This document shows, in pieces, positions 45,301 to 53,205 of a stretch of 64,000 nucleotides of DNA. The stretch's first letter is position 1. Every line of letters begins with the position of its first letter. Source of the DNA: Nocardioides cavernae (GTDB lineage: Bacteria; Actinomycetota; Actinomycetes; Propionibacteriales; Nocardioidaceae); NCBI RefSeq assembly GCF_016907475.1, contig NZ_JAFBCA010000001.1, forward strand, positions 930,001 through 994,000, given 5' to 3'. A model generated the notes under the pieces. That model was not told the origin of the DNA. It was given only the letters and a program-made list of their open reading frames with translations, and did no database searches. The position numbers and the translations under genes were made by a program.

Positions 45301-45483
45301 CCGTGCTTTCGGATCCGGAGCGGCGGTCAAGGTTCCACGGGTCTCGGGAGGTCTGGTCTGGACCGTCTCCCGAAGGCTTCTCACAGACTTCCATGAGTAA
45401 AGGAAGCCCGGCGGCGCGGCTCCTAGTGTCCTCTGCAGACGGTCCGTGGGGGGCCGTCAGGTGGGGACAGAAGGAGTCCGCCG

Positions 45484-45747
45484 ATGAAGCACGACCGAAA
45501 CGCCCAGGGGATCGATCTCACCGGCCGCATCAAGTCGCTCGAGCAGTTCACCGGCGCGCTCGTCGCCCGGCCAGGACCCGGGACGACCGACGGACCCGAC
45601 GCCGACGTCATCCCGATCCACGAGGCACCGCCCTCCCGCGTGCCGACGCCGCGCCGCTCACGCGTCTTCCTGCGCAGCGGGGGCGGGCACGGCTCGTTCG
45701 CCGAGCTCACCCTGACCGCGCCACTGCCCCGCCCGGCCGTCGACTGA
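45484..45747 (+). CDS. Small protein of unknown function, 87 aa
   Basis: An 87-aa basic and Pro-rich protein. ATG 45484 has AAGGAG 7 bases upstream, a good ribosome-binding site, which supports it as a real gene. There is no membrane segment or signal peptide. The segment RIKSLEQFTGALVARPGPG suggests a short amphipathic helix followed by disorder. No family is recognised. The next gene starts 75 bp downstream on the same strand. Confidence 0.55.
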   Translation: MKHDRNAQGIDLTGRIKSLEQFTGALVARPGPGTTDGPDADVIPIHEAPPSRVPTPRRSRVFLRSGGGHGSFAELTLTAPLPRPAVD

Positions 45748-45822
45748 CCGTGTGACGCACGCATCGGGTGCTCCCCGATGCGCCTCCCGGTGTGACGGGT
45801 GGGACTCACCTAGAGTCGCCCG

Positions 45823-47325
45823 GTGGTCTGGCTGGTCGGCGCGCTCCTGCTGCTGTGGGTCGCGCTGGGGCCCGTGGTCCTGCTCCTCGCCGCCGCGCTG
45901 CTGGCGGTCCCGCGTGTCCGCTGGTGGGTCCAGGACCGCGCCTACGTCAGCCGTCGCGTCGTGGCCTGGACCGCCGCGACCGCCGCGACCGCCGGCCTCC
46001 TGGTCGTGGTCGTCCCGGACGGCTGGCTGCCGATCCCGCCGGCCCCGGGCGCGTGGGCCGGTCCGTCGTACGTCGGTCGCCCGGCGTCGCCCCACCAGGT
46101 GCCGGCCGAGGAGGTCCCGCCCAACCCCCACCGCTCCGCCGGCGAGCCGGCAGACCGTCCGGGACCGCTCGGCCACCAGCCGGAGGTCGACACGGCGTGG
46201 TTCGGCCTCCAGCGGTGCGGCCGGCTCGAGCAGACCGCGACCGGTCTCCTCGTCGCGCTCTGCGCCGCCGGCGAGGGCCGCGCCCTGCGCCTCGTCGACC
46301 CCCAGACGCTGCGGCCGGTGGCGTCGCAGGACCTGCCCGACCTGCCCGAGGACTCGCCCTGCGACGGGGAGTCCCTCTACCTCGACGACGCCGAACGGGC
46401 CGTGGTCGGCACCGGTGACCGCCAGGTGCTGGCCGTGCGGACGTCACACGAGGGCGAGCCCGACCTCGAGACCGACGCCATCTGGGACCTCAAGCCCTAC
46501 ATCTCCTTCGGCGACTGCCTCGTCTCCGTCGCACCTGACTGGTCGGGCCGGATCTGGTTTGCCTCCCACGCCGGTCTCGTCGGGACGCTCGACCCGACGA
46601 CCGGCCAGGTCGGCGTCGTCGACCTCGGCGAGGACGTCCGGCACGACGTCGCCGTCGACCCCGGGGCGGCGTACGTCGTCACCGACGAGGCCGTGCACCG
46701 CCTGGTCGTGGGCGGCGACGGCATCCCGCAGGTCACCTGGCGCAGCGAGTACGACGGCGTGAGCGGGTCCGCGCCGGTGCTGGTCGACCGCGGGACGGTC
46801 GCCATCACCGACGAGGTCGAGGACCGCCCGGGAGTGCGGTTCCTCGCCCGCGACGACGGTCGCACTGTCTGCCGGCAGTCCGTGTTCGACAAGGGGGAGG
46901 GTGGCACCCGCAGCACCCTCGCCGACCTGGGTGCGGGTGTGGTGGTGGCGAACGACGCCGGCTACGCGTCCTCACGCCGCGCGCTGCTCGGCTTCACCGC
47001 CGGCGCGGGCGTGGCGCGGGTCGACCTCACCGATGACGGGTGCGCGGTGACCTGGACCACCGACGCCGTCTCGCCGGCCTCGGGCGTGGTCGCCAGTCGG
47101 CCCAACGGGCTGCTCTACGTCTGGGCGAAGCGGCCGTCGCTGACCGGGGTCAGCGCGTGGTACCTCACGGCGATCGACGCCGACTCCGGCCGCCGGCGCT
47201 GGGGCGTGCGCACCGGCACCGGGCTGCTCGCCGGCAGCGACGGCTCGACCGTCACGCTCGGTCGCGACGGCTCGGCCTACCTCGGCACGCGGGCCGGGCT
47301 GGTCCGGGTGCACGACCGCCGCTAG
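45823..47325 (+). CDS. Membrane-anchored beta-propeller-like protein
   Basis: A 500-aa protein with two N-terminal membrane segments (residues about 5-28 and 45-66) and a long outside part, beginning after a Pro-rich linker, that carries repeated beta strands with GQVGVVDLG, GDGIPQVTW and TLGRDGSAYLGTRAGLVRV. The repeats resemble PQQ/quinoprotein-like or Kelch-type beta-propeller blades. The role is unknown. GTG 45823 follows TAGAGT (45811-45816) by 6 bases. Its stop shares the palindrome CTAG with the stop of the convergent SDR gene (47322-47325). Confidence 0.75.
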   Translation: MVWLVGALLLLWVALGPVVLLLAAALLAVPRVRWWVQDRAYVSRRVVAWTAATAATAGLLVVVVPDGWLPIPPAPGAWAGPSYVGRPASPHQVPAEEVPPNPHRSAGEPADRPGPLGHQPEVDTAWFGLQRCGRLEQTATGLLVALCAAGEGRALRLVDPQTLRPVASQDLPDLPEDSPCDGESLYLDDAERAVVGTGDRQVLAVRTSHEGEPDLETDAIWDLKPYISFGDCLVSVAPDWSGRIWFASHAGLVGTLDPTTGQVGVVDLGEDVRHDVAVDPGAAYVVTDEAVHRLVVGGDGIPQVTWRSEYDGVSGSAPVLVDRGTVAITDEVEDRPGVRFLARDDGRTVCRQSVFDKGEGGTRSTLADLGAGVVVANDAGYASSRRALLGFTAGAGVARVDLTDDGCAVTWTTDAVSPASGVVASRPNGLLYVWAKRPSLTGVSAWYLTAIDADSGRRRWGVRTGTGLLAGSDGSTVTLGRDGSAYLGTRAGLVRVHDRR

Positions 47326-48260
47326 GGCCGAGCCGGCGGCCAGGCGAGCCCGACCGTCTCCTCGCTGCTCTCCCACAGCCGTCGCTGCGCCACGTCGTCG
47401 CGAGCCAGTCGTGCGGCGCCGACGATCCGCGGCGGACCGGCGGCCTCGCCGGGACCGCTCGGTCCGACGTACGTCGCCCCCGGGAGGTCGGCGGTGGCCG
47501 CCATCAGCGTCGGTCGGGCGCCCGCCTCGGCGGACTGCGAGACGAGCTTGACCGCGCCGTCGAGGACGGCCGCGCGTCGGCCGCGGGTGGTGCCGAGCTG
47601 TCCGTTGACGGCGAGGTGCGTGCCGGCGAGACCCGGGTGCGCGGCCAGCGCACGGACCGGCGTGCCGGCCTGCCGCAGCCGCCGGTCGAGCTCGAACGTG
47701 AACAGCAGGTTGGCCAGCTTGGTCTGCCCGTAGACGTGCCACCGGCTGTAGCGGTGACTGCCTCGCGGATCACCCACCGGCGCGGACCGGGCGACGCGGT
47801 GCATCTGCGACGACAGCGTGACGACGCGACCGTCACCCGACGCGGCCAGCTGGTCGAGCAGCAGGCCGGTGAACAGGAACGGGCCGAAGTGGTTGGTCGC
47901 CATCTGCGACTCCAGCCCGTCACCCGTGCGGCGGAGGGGCGGAGCCATGATGCCGGCGTTGTTGACCAGCAGGCGCAGCGGGCCGAGTCCGGCGGCCGCC
48001 TCCCCGGCCGCCCGCACCGACCCCAGGTCGGACAGGTCGACGACCAGCGCCTCGGTCGAGGCGGCGGGCACCTCGACCGCGATCGCCTCGGCCGCCGCAG
48101 CGAGCTTGTCGGGCGTACGCCCCGCGAGCACCACCCGGGCGCCGTGCCGGGCGAGCTCGAGCGCGGTGTGGAAGCCGAGCCCACCGAGCGTCGGCCCGGT
48201 GACGACGGCGGTGCGACCGGTCAGGTCGCCGATGTCGGCGGTCGTCCAGGCATCGCTCAC
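47322..48260 (-). CDS. Short-chain dehydrogenase/reductase (SDR)
   Basis: A 312-aa classical SDR-like oxidoreductase of the extended-length retinol/WW-domain-oxidoreductase type. The cofactor loop is TGPTLGGLG, NNAG is at residue about 94, and the catalytic pair is in SRWHVYGQTKLANLLF (Tyr and Lys, Ser preceding in LSSQMHR). NAD(P) specificity is not clear. The start GTG 48260 overlaps the stop of the following gene on the minus strand (GTGA), so it is co-translated with the mycothiol-type enzyme. Confidence 0.85.
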   Translation of the reverse strand: MSDAWTTADIGDLTGRTAVVTGPTLGGLGFHTALELARHGARVVLAGRTPDKLAAAAEAIAVEVPAASTEALVVDLSDLGSVRAAGEAAAGLGPLRLLVNNAGIMAPPLRRTGDGLESQMATNHFGPFLFTGLLLDQLAASGDGRVVTLSSQMHRVARSAPVGDPRGSHRYSRWHVYGQTKLANLLFTFELDRRLRQAGTPVRALAAHPGLAGTHLAVNGQLGTTRGRRAAVLDGAVKLVSQSAEAGARPTLMAATADLPGATYVGPSGPGEAAGPPRIVGAARLARDDVAQRRLWESSEETVGLAWPPARP

Positions 48261-49120
48261 GGGGTCACGCCGAGCGAGGCGACCACGCGCTCGCCGAGCG
48301 CGGTGTCGCCGGTGACGCGTACGTCGTCGGCGGCAGTGGCGCGGCGACCACCCGCCAGCACGACGAAGGTCCCGCGGTCCATGGCCAGCGTGACGGTCGG
48401 CTCGCCGTCGTCGGAGGTGGCGCGACGACCGCGCCCGTCCTCGCCGACGGCGACGGTCACCGGCGCGTGGCCGGCCACCTCGAGGCGTACGACGGACCCG
48501 ACCGGCGCCTGCGCCCGCTTGCCGACGACGTAGGGGAGGCTCTCCATGAGGTAGTCGACGGTGTGGACGGCCGCCGCGGAGTCGAGGTTGCCCGGCATCG
48601 CGAGCGCGCGGCGCACGTCCTGCTCGTGCATCCACACGTCGAGCGGGCGGTTGCGCAGCAGCAGGCCCGTCGTCCAGCCGATCGCGCCGAATGCTCCGGG
48701 CGCGGGCGCCGAGGCGTCCGTCGGCGGGTCGGCCAGCAGCTGGGTGTGGCGCGCGGTCGTCGACTCGCGGATCTCGGTGATGAGGTCGTCGGGCGTCTCG
48801 TCGCGCCGGGCCAGCACGCCCTGCTCGGTGAACCGGCCCATCATCCCACGCGCGTGCGGCGCCTCACCGATCTCGACCTCCTCGTGCGGGCGCCCCGCCA
48901 GCAGCGCCTCGAGGTGGGCGGTGTGGGCGGCGACGGCCCGGACGTCCCAGCCGGGCAGGTCGGTCGGGGTGGACCACTGGTCGTCGGCGACGTGCTCGAG
49001 CACCTTGGTGAAGGAGTCGACGGCACCCCACCAGAGCGCGACGAGCGCAGCGAGCCGCTCCCGGTCCGTCGCGGTCTCGGCCTCGGGGCTTGTCGCGGCG
49101 TCGGCCGCGGGATCGGTCAT
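48257..49120 (-). CDS. Maleylpyruvate isomerase / DinB-type mycothiol-dependent protein
   Basis: A 287-aa protein of the MDMPI family. The N-terminal metal-binding helical domain (residues about 20-170) has the spaced His residues of this fold, seen in VRAVAAHTAHLEALLAG and in LRNRPLDVWMHEQDVRRA. The C-terminal part (about 180-285) is the usual small beta domain ending DVRVTGDTALGERVVASLG. Such enzymes use mycothiol as cofactor, which fits an actinobacterium. The substrate is unknown. ATG 49120 follows TACCCT (complement of 49127-49132) by 6 bases. Confidence 0.85.
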   Translation of the reverse strand: MTDPAADAATSPEAETATDRERLAALVALWWGAVDSFTKVLEHVADDQWSTPTDLPGWDVRAVAAHTAHLEALLAGRPHEEVEIGEAPHARGMMGRFTEQGVLARRDETPDDLITEIRESTTARHTQLLADPPTDASAPAPGAFGAIGWTTGLLLRNRPLDVWMHEQDVRRALAMPGNLDSAAAVHTVDYLMESLPYVVGKRAQAPVGSVVRLEVAGHAPVTVAVGEDGRGRRATSDDGEPTVTLAMDRGTFVVLAGGRRATAADDVRVTGDTALGERVVASLGVTP

Positions 49121-49255
49121 GGGGAGAGGGTAGGGGACCGGTCCGACGTCACCCGGCACAGCGGGGTCCCCGCGTTCGGCCCCTCCCGGTCCTACGCTGC
49201 GGGAGCGGTCCTGCCCCTGCCGGCCCGCCGCGCGCCCACTCACGAAGGAGTCGTC

Positions 49256-49468
49256 ATGGGAATCGGACTCGGCATCCTCCTGCTCGTCCTCGGCCTGATC
49301 CTGCTCTTCGCGATCAAGGAGTTCCCCGACTCCCTCCAGGAGGTCGTCGACCCGACCACGGTCGGCTGGATCCTCGTGATCGCCGGCGTCCTGGCGCTCG
49401 TGCTCGGCCTCGTGATGAACAACCAGCGCTCGAGGACGACCCACGTCGAGGAGCGCCGCGAGCTCTGA
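49256..49468 (+). CDS. Small two-segment membrane protein (DUF6458 type)
   Basis: A 70-aa protein with membrane segments at residues about 3-21 and 36-55, joined by a short polar loop FAIKEFPDSLQEVVDPTTVGW. The pattern GIGLGILLLVLGLILLFAI followed by a TVGWIL block fits the actinobacterial DUF6458 family, of unknown function. ATG 49256 has AAGGAG (49245-49250) upstream. Frames that extend further upstream overlap the mycothiol enzyme gene on the other strand and are not used. Confidence 0.8.
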   Translation: MGIGLGILLLVLGLILLFAIKEFPDSLQEVVDPTTVGWILVIAGVLALVLGLVMNNQRSRTTHVEERREL

Positions 49469-49473
49469 CGAAG

Positions 49474-49620
49474 CTACTCGTCGTCGGCGCCGGTCAGTCC
49501 GCGTAGCAGCTGGGCGGCCTCGCGCTCGCACGCCTGCCAGAAGGCGGGGCTGAACAGGCTCCCCGGCTCGTGCGGCGTCACGCGGTCGATCTCCATGATG
49601 TCCAGCCCGTCCGTCCGCAC
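49474..49620 (-). CDS. Possible 48-aa small protein
   Basis: On the minus strand a short frame reads VRTDGLDIMEIDRV and continues to EREAAQLLRGLTGADDE. Nearly every codon ends in G or C, and the composition is that of a small soluble helical protein, so it looks coding although it is short and no family is recognised. GTG 49620 has GAGGA about 6 bases upstream; the frame stays open further upstream, so the start is uncertain. It lies between the DUF6458 gene and the response regulator. Confidence 0.45.
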   Translation of the reverse strand: MRTDGLDIMEIDRVTPHEPGSLFSPAFWQACEREAAQLLRGLTGADDE

Positions 49621-49693
49621 GGTGCGTCCTCGAAGAGGAGACGTCGCCGCCCCCGAACCGTGACGCCGAGGCGACGGACAGGATCGGACGACC

Positions 49694-50299
49694 TCACAGC
49701 CAGCCGCGGTCCTGCGCGATCCGGGCCGCCTCGCTGCGGGTGGTGGCGCCGGTCTTCCCGATCGCCGCGGACAGGTGGTTGCGGACCGTGCCCTCGGAGA
49801 GGTGCACGCGGGCGGCGATCGTGGACACCGGGGACCCGTCGAGGGCGTGGGTCAGCAGCTCGCGCTCACGTCCGGTGAGCGGGCTCGGTCCGTCGATCAG
49901 CGACTCCGCGGCGAGGTCCGGGTCGATGACCCGCAGGCCGGCGTGGACGCGTCGTACGGCGTCGGCGAGCTGGCGGGCCGGGGTGTCCTTGACGACGAAG
50001 CCCGACGCCCCCGCCTCGATCGCCCGGCGGACGTAGCCCGGCCGGCCGAAGGTCGTGACGACCAGGGACCGCACGCCGGGGAGCTCGCGTCGTACGGCCG
50101 CGGCGGCGTCGATGCCGTTGAGGCCGGGCATCTCGATGTCGAGCAGGCACACCTCGGCTCCCGAGGCGCGGGCGGCGTCGACCACCTCGTCGCCGCGACC
50201 GACCTGGGCCACGACCTCGAGGTCGGACTCGAGGTCGAGCAGCGCGGCGAGCGCGCCACGCACGAGCGCCTGGTCGTCGGCGAGCAGCAACCTGATCAC
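49694..50299 (-). CDS. Response regulator, NarL/LuxR (DesR-like) type
   Basis: A 201-aa regulator. The receiver domain (residues 1-120) has DDQ, the phosphorylated Asp in CLLDIEMPGLNG and the switch Thr in VVTTF. The LuxR-type HTH (about 135-200) has LTGRERELL and LSEGTVRNHLSAAIGKTGA. It is the last gene of a four-gene operon; its start overlaps the stop of the sensor kinase (ATGA at 50296-50299). It probably controls the ABC transporter genes of the same operon. Confidence 0.9.
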   Translation of the reverse strand: MIRLLLADDQALVRGALAALLDLESDLEVVAQVGRGDEVVDAARASGAEVCLLDIEMPGLNGIDAAAAVRRELPGVRSLVVTTFGRPGYVRRAIEAGASGFVVKDTPARQLADAVRRVHAGLRVIDPDLAAESLIDGPSPLTGRERELLTHALDGSPVSTIAARVHLSEGTVRNHLSAAIGKTGATTRSEAARIAQDRGWL

Positions 50300-51342
50300 G
50301 GCAGGGCCACCTCCACCCGGGTGCCGGGAGCGGCCGGACCGACGGCGAGGGTGCCGCCGACCCCGGTGACGCGCTCGCGCATGCCGCGCAGGCCGTTGCC
50401 CTCGGCGCCGTCACAGCCGGAGCCGTCGTCGGTCACGGCGATGCCGGTCGGGCCGAGCTCGATCACGACCGACCGTGCCTGCGCGTGGCGTACGACGTTG
50501 GTGACCGACTCGCGCAGCACCCAGGCCAGCAGCGCCCGGTGGCGCGGGTCGGTGTCGGCGACGGATCCCTCGACGGTCGTGGTGATGCCAGCGTCCGCGA
50601 GCACGCGGGGTGCGGCGGCGAGCTCGGCCTCGAGGTTGCCGGCGCGCAGCCCGCCGACCGTCGCCCGCACCTCGGCCAGCGCCTGGCGTGCGGTGGCCTG
50701 GATCGACTCGAGCTCCTCCTTGGCACGCTCGGGGTCGATGTCGATGAGCCGCGCGGCGAGCTCGGCCTTCACCGACAACGCCGTCAACGAGTGCCCGAGC
50801 ACGTCGTGCACGTCGCGGGCCACCCGCTCGCGCTCGATGACCACGGCGTGCTCGCGGAGGGCGGCGTTGGCGACGTACTCACGCTCGCCGAAGAGCCGCA
50901 GCATCACGCCCCCGATCATGACCGGCCAGAGCATCAGGAAGAAGAAGGTCGGGAAGCCGTCGATGTCGAGCAGGGACAGCAACGGGAAGGCCGCCCAGAG
51001 CCCCACGGCCCACTTCCACCACGGCGCCGGCAGCTCGAGCGCCGAGAGGATCGCGAGGTAGGGCGTGAACGAGATGACCCCGATCCCGATCACCGGCACG
51101 GTGGCCAGCGCCAGCGCCAGCATGATGCCCAGGGCCCACCACGAACTGAGGCGGGAGGAGTAGCCGAGCACGTTGGCCACCGCGAAACCGGCGATGCAGA
51201 GCAGCGCGACGACCTTCGCCGGGATCCCCACCTCGGACTCGACGACGGCGATGACCGGGAAGGCGAGGAACACCAGCCAGATGGCGGCGAAGGCCCACCC
51301 CCACTTCTCCCAGGGGTTGTCGGGGAGCGGCGTCGCCGTCAC
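50296..51342 (-). CDS. Sensor histidine kinase, DesK/NarX-like
   Basis: A 348-aa membrane kinase with four to five membrane segments in residues 1-170, then the His box RERVARDVHDVLGHSLTAL of the HisKA_3 family (His about residue 188), an N box AWVLRESVTNVVRHA and a DDGSG G box. Such kinases often sense membrane or envelope state. GTG 51342 is chosen because it overlaps the stop of the permease gene by 4 bp (GTGA); a longer frame would run into the permease gene. Its stop overlaps the start of the regulator gene. Confidence 0.88.
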   Translation of the reverse strand: MTATPLPDNPWEKWGWAFAAIWLVFLAFPVIAVVESEVGIPAKVVALLCIAGFAVANVLGYSSRLSSWWALGIMLALALATVPVIGIGVISFTPYLAILSALELPAPWWKWAVGLWAAFPLLSLLDIDGFPTFFFLMLWPVMIGGVMLRLFGEREYVANAALREHAVVIERERVARDVHDVLGHSLTALSVKAELAARLIDIDPERAKEELESIQATARQALAEVRATVGGLRAGNLEAELAAAPRVLADAGITTTVEGSVADTDPRHRALLAWVLRESVTNVVRHAQARSVVIELGPTGIAVTDDGSGCDGAEGNGLRGMRERVTGVGGTLAVGPAAPGTRVEVALP

Positions 51343-52157
51343 GTGCGCGCCCGGCTCCGGCGTACGCCCCACAGCGCCACCAGCCCGAAGATCACCGTCC
51401 ACGCGAGCACGTTAGCGACCGGCAGCCACAGCGGGTCGCGGCCGCCCACCGGAAGCCACCCGTCGGTGAGCGGGAAGCGGGCCAGCGTGACGTAGCCGTA
51501 GAGGGGCGTGAACCGACCGAGGTCGAGCATGAAGCCGCTCATGGGCGTGAAGACGTTGCCCAGGAAGGCCAGCACCACGATCATCCCGGACGCGATGCCG
51601 GCCGCGTTGTTGCCGCGGAAGACCAGGCAGACCGCCAGGCCGTACACCGCGAAGAGCGCGGAGCCGAGCCAGACGAGCGCGCCCGACAGCACCCAGTCCG
51701 ACCAGTCGCCGCGAGCGCCGGTGGCGGCACCGATGGCGAAGATCGCGAGCACCGGCACCGCTGCCACCGTCATCGCGACGCCGGCCTTGGCGGCCACGAA
51801 GGCGACCGGTCGCATGGGCGTGAGCCCGAGCTGGCGGCCCCAGCCCATCACCTGCTCGGTCGCAGCGCTCCCGGCGACGCTGGTGGTCGCGGTGACGGCG
51901 CCGTACGCCGCCATCGAGATCATCACGTACATCCCGACGTTGCCGCTGCCGACGGGGTCGTCGGAGCCGATCCCGAAGACGAGGTACATGAACGTCGGCA
52001 GCCCGACGACGAAGAACATGCCGATCCGGTCGCGCAGCTGGCGACGCAGGTCGAGGCGCGCGTAGGTGACCATCGCCGGGCGGGGGGTGGGGCGCGCCCC
52101 GCCCGCGACGCGGGTGGTCGCTGCCGTGGTCTGGGTGGTGGCGGTGGTCGCGGTCAT
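51339..52157 (-). CDS. ABC transporter permease
   Basis: A 272-aa membrane protein of the ABC-2 type. After a Thr/Ala-rich N-terminal tail, six hydrophobic segments are visible, in line with the drug/lipid exporter family DrrB. The block FTPLYGYVTLARFPLTDG is typical. It overlaps both neighbours by 4 bp and should form a complex with the ATPase encoded at 52154-53023. Confidence 0.85.
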   Translation of the reverse strand: MTATTATTQTTAATTRVAGGARPTPRPAMVTYARLDLRRQLRDRIGMFFVVGLPTFMYLVFGIGSDDPVGSGNVGMYVMISMAAYGAVTATTSVAGSAATEQVMGWGRQLGLTPMRPVAFVAAKAGVAMTVAAVPVLAIFAIGAATGARGDWSDWVLSGALVWLGSALFAVYGLAVCLVFRGNNAAGIASGMIVVLAFLGNVFTPMSGFMLDLGRFTPLYGYVTLARFPLTDGWLPVGGRDPLWLPVANVLAWTVIFGLVALWGVRRSRART

Positions 52158-53023
52158 CGTGCGGCTCCGATCGGCTCGTTGTCTGCGGTGAGGGCGAGGA
52201 AGGCGGCCTCGAGGCTCGCGGCCGAGACGTCGACGTCGGTGACGCCCAGCGGCTCGAGGGCGGTGCGCACCCGGGCGAGCCAGTCGGCGTCGATGCCGTC
52301 GGTGTCGACCACCTCGGCCGGTGGCCGGAAGGTCAGCGTGCGACCGCCGTACGCCGCCCGCACGTCGGTCGTCGCGGCGTCGTGGACGATGCGGCCGTGG
52401 TTCATCAGGACGGTGCGCTCGGCGAACTCGTCGGCCTCGGCGAGGTAGTGGGTGGCGAAGACGATGGTGCGGCCGAGCGCGGCGTCCTCGCGCATCGCCC
52501 GCCAGAACTCCTGCCTCGCACCGACGTCCATGCCGGTGGTCGGCTCGTCGAGGACGACCAGGTCCGGGTCGGGCAGCAGGGCGAGGGCGAACTTCAACCG
52601 CTGCTGCTCACCGCCCGAGCAGGCCTCCACCCGTCGCCCGGCCAGGTCGGCGAGCCGCGCGCGGTCGAGCACCACCTCGACCCGGTCGGACCGGCCGTGC
52701 AGGGCGGCGATCGCCCGCACGGTCTCCTCGACGGTGAAGTCGTTGAGCAGGCCACCGGTCTGCATGACCGCGGACACCAGCCCCTGCCGTACGGCGTCGG
52801 CCGGCGACGTGCCGTAGACCTCGATCGACCCTTCGTCCGGCGCGGTGAGGCCGAGCAGCATGTCGACGGTCGTGGTCTTGCCGGCACCGTTGGGGCCGAG
52901 GAACGCCACGATCTCCCCGGGCTGGACGACCAGGTCGACGTCGTCGACCGCGACCACGGCGCCGCCGTCGGTGGATCGGAAGGCCTTGCGCAGCCCGGTC
53001 GCGCGGATGGCTGGGGTTGTCAT
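52154..53023 (-). CDS. ABC transporter ATP-binding protein (DrrA-like)
   Basis: A 289-aa ATPase. Walker A is GPNGAGKTT (residues about 44-52), the signature is CSGGEQQRLKFA, Walker B is LVVLDEPTTGMD, and the switch His is in ATHYL. The C-terminal extension with PPAEVV and an alpha/beta tail is that of the DrrA/antibiotic-export group. It is the first of four genes coupled by 4-bp overlaps with permease, kinase and regulator, a layout usual for envelope-stress or drug efflux systems. Upstream lies a family A palindrome (53104-53180). Confidence 0.9.
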   Translation of the reverse strand: MTTPAIRATGLRKAFRSTDGGAVVAVDDVDLVVQPGEIVAFLGPNGAGKTTTVDMLLGLTAPDEGSIEVYGTSPADAVRQGLVSAVMQTGGLLNDFTVEETVRAIAALHGRSDRVEVVLDRARLADLAGRRVEACSGGEQQRLKFALALLPDPDLVVLDEPTTGMDVGARQEFWRAMREDAALGRTIVFATHYLAEADEFAERTVLMNHGRIVHDAATTDVRAAYGGRTLTFRPPAEVVDTDGIDADWLARVRTALEPLGVTDVDVSAASLEAAFLALTADNEPIGAAR

Positions 53024-53103
53024 GCTCCTAGCGTGTCGGCGTACGGCCTCGCGTCCCTGACCGAAGTGTCACGACCTGCCCGTGACACCTGTCATCCGCC
53101 GAA

Positions 53104-53180
53104 CGCTGTAACGCCGGGTTGGTGGCCCTACCCACGGTGGTGCAAGGCAGTGGGTAGTCGCACCAACCCGGCGTTACAAG
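53104..53180. repeat. Family A palindromic repeat, copy 3
   Basis: The 72-bp core (53107-53178) has perfect 15-bp arms, TGTAACGCCGGGTTG and CAACCCGGCGTTACA. Compared with copies 1 and 2, the innermost arm base pair is G-C instead of A-T, with the partner strand changed to match. Inner pairing continues for about 19 bp with three mismatches. It lies 26 bp after the stop of the acyl-CoA dehydrogenase gene and 81 bp before the start of the ATPase gene, both on the minus strand. The innermost pair change argues that the paired structure, not only the sequence, is kept. Confidence 0.9.
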
Positions 53181-53205
53181 CAGTACGCCGATCAGCGGAG
53201 CAGGT

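Noticed and set aside
45044..45400. Protein-coding frames on both strands in the gap
   Set aside because: Compositions are unlike proteins, starts lack ribosome-binding sites and the frames run through perfect stem-loops.
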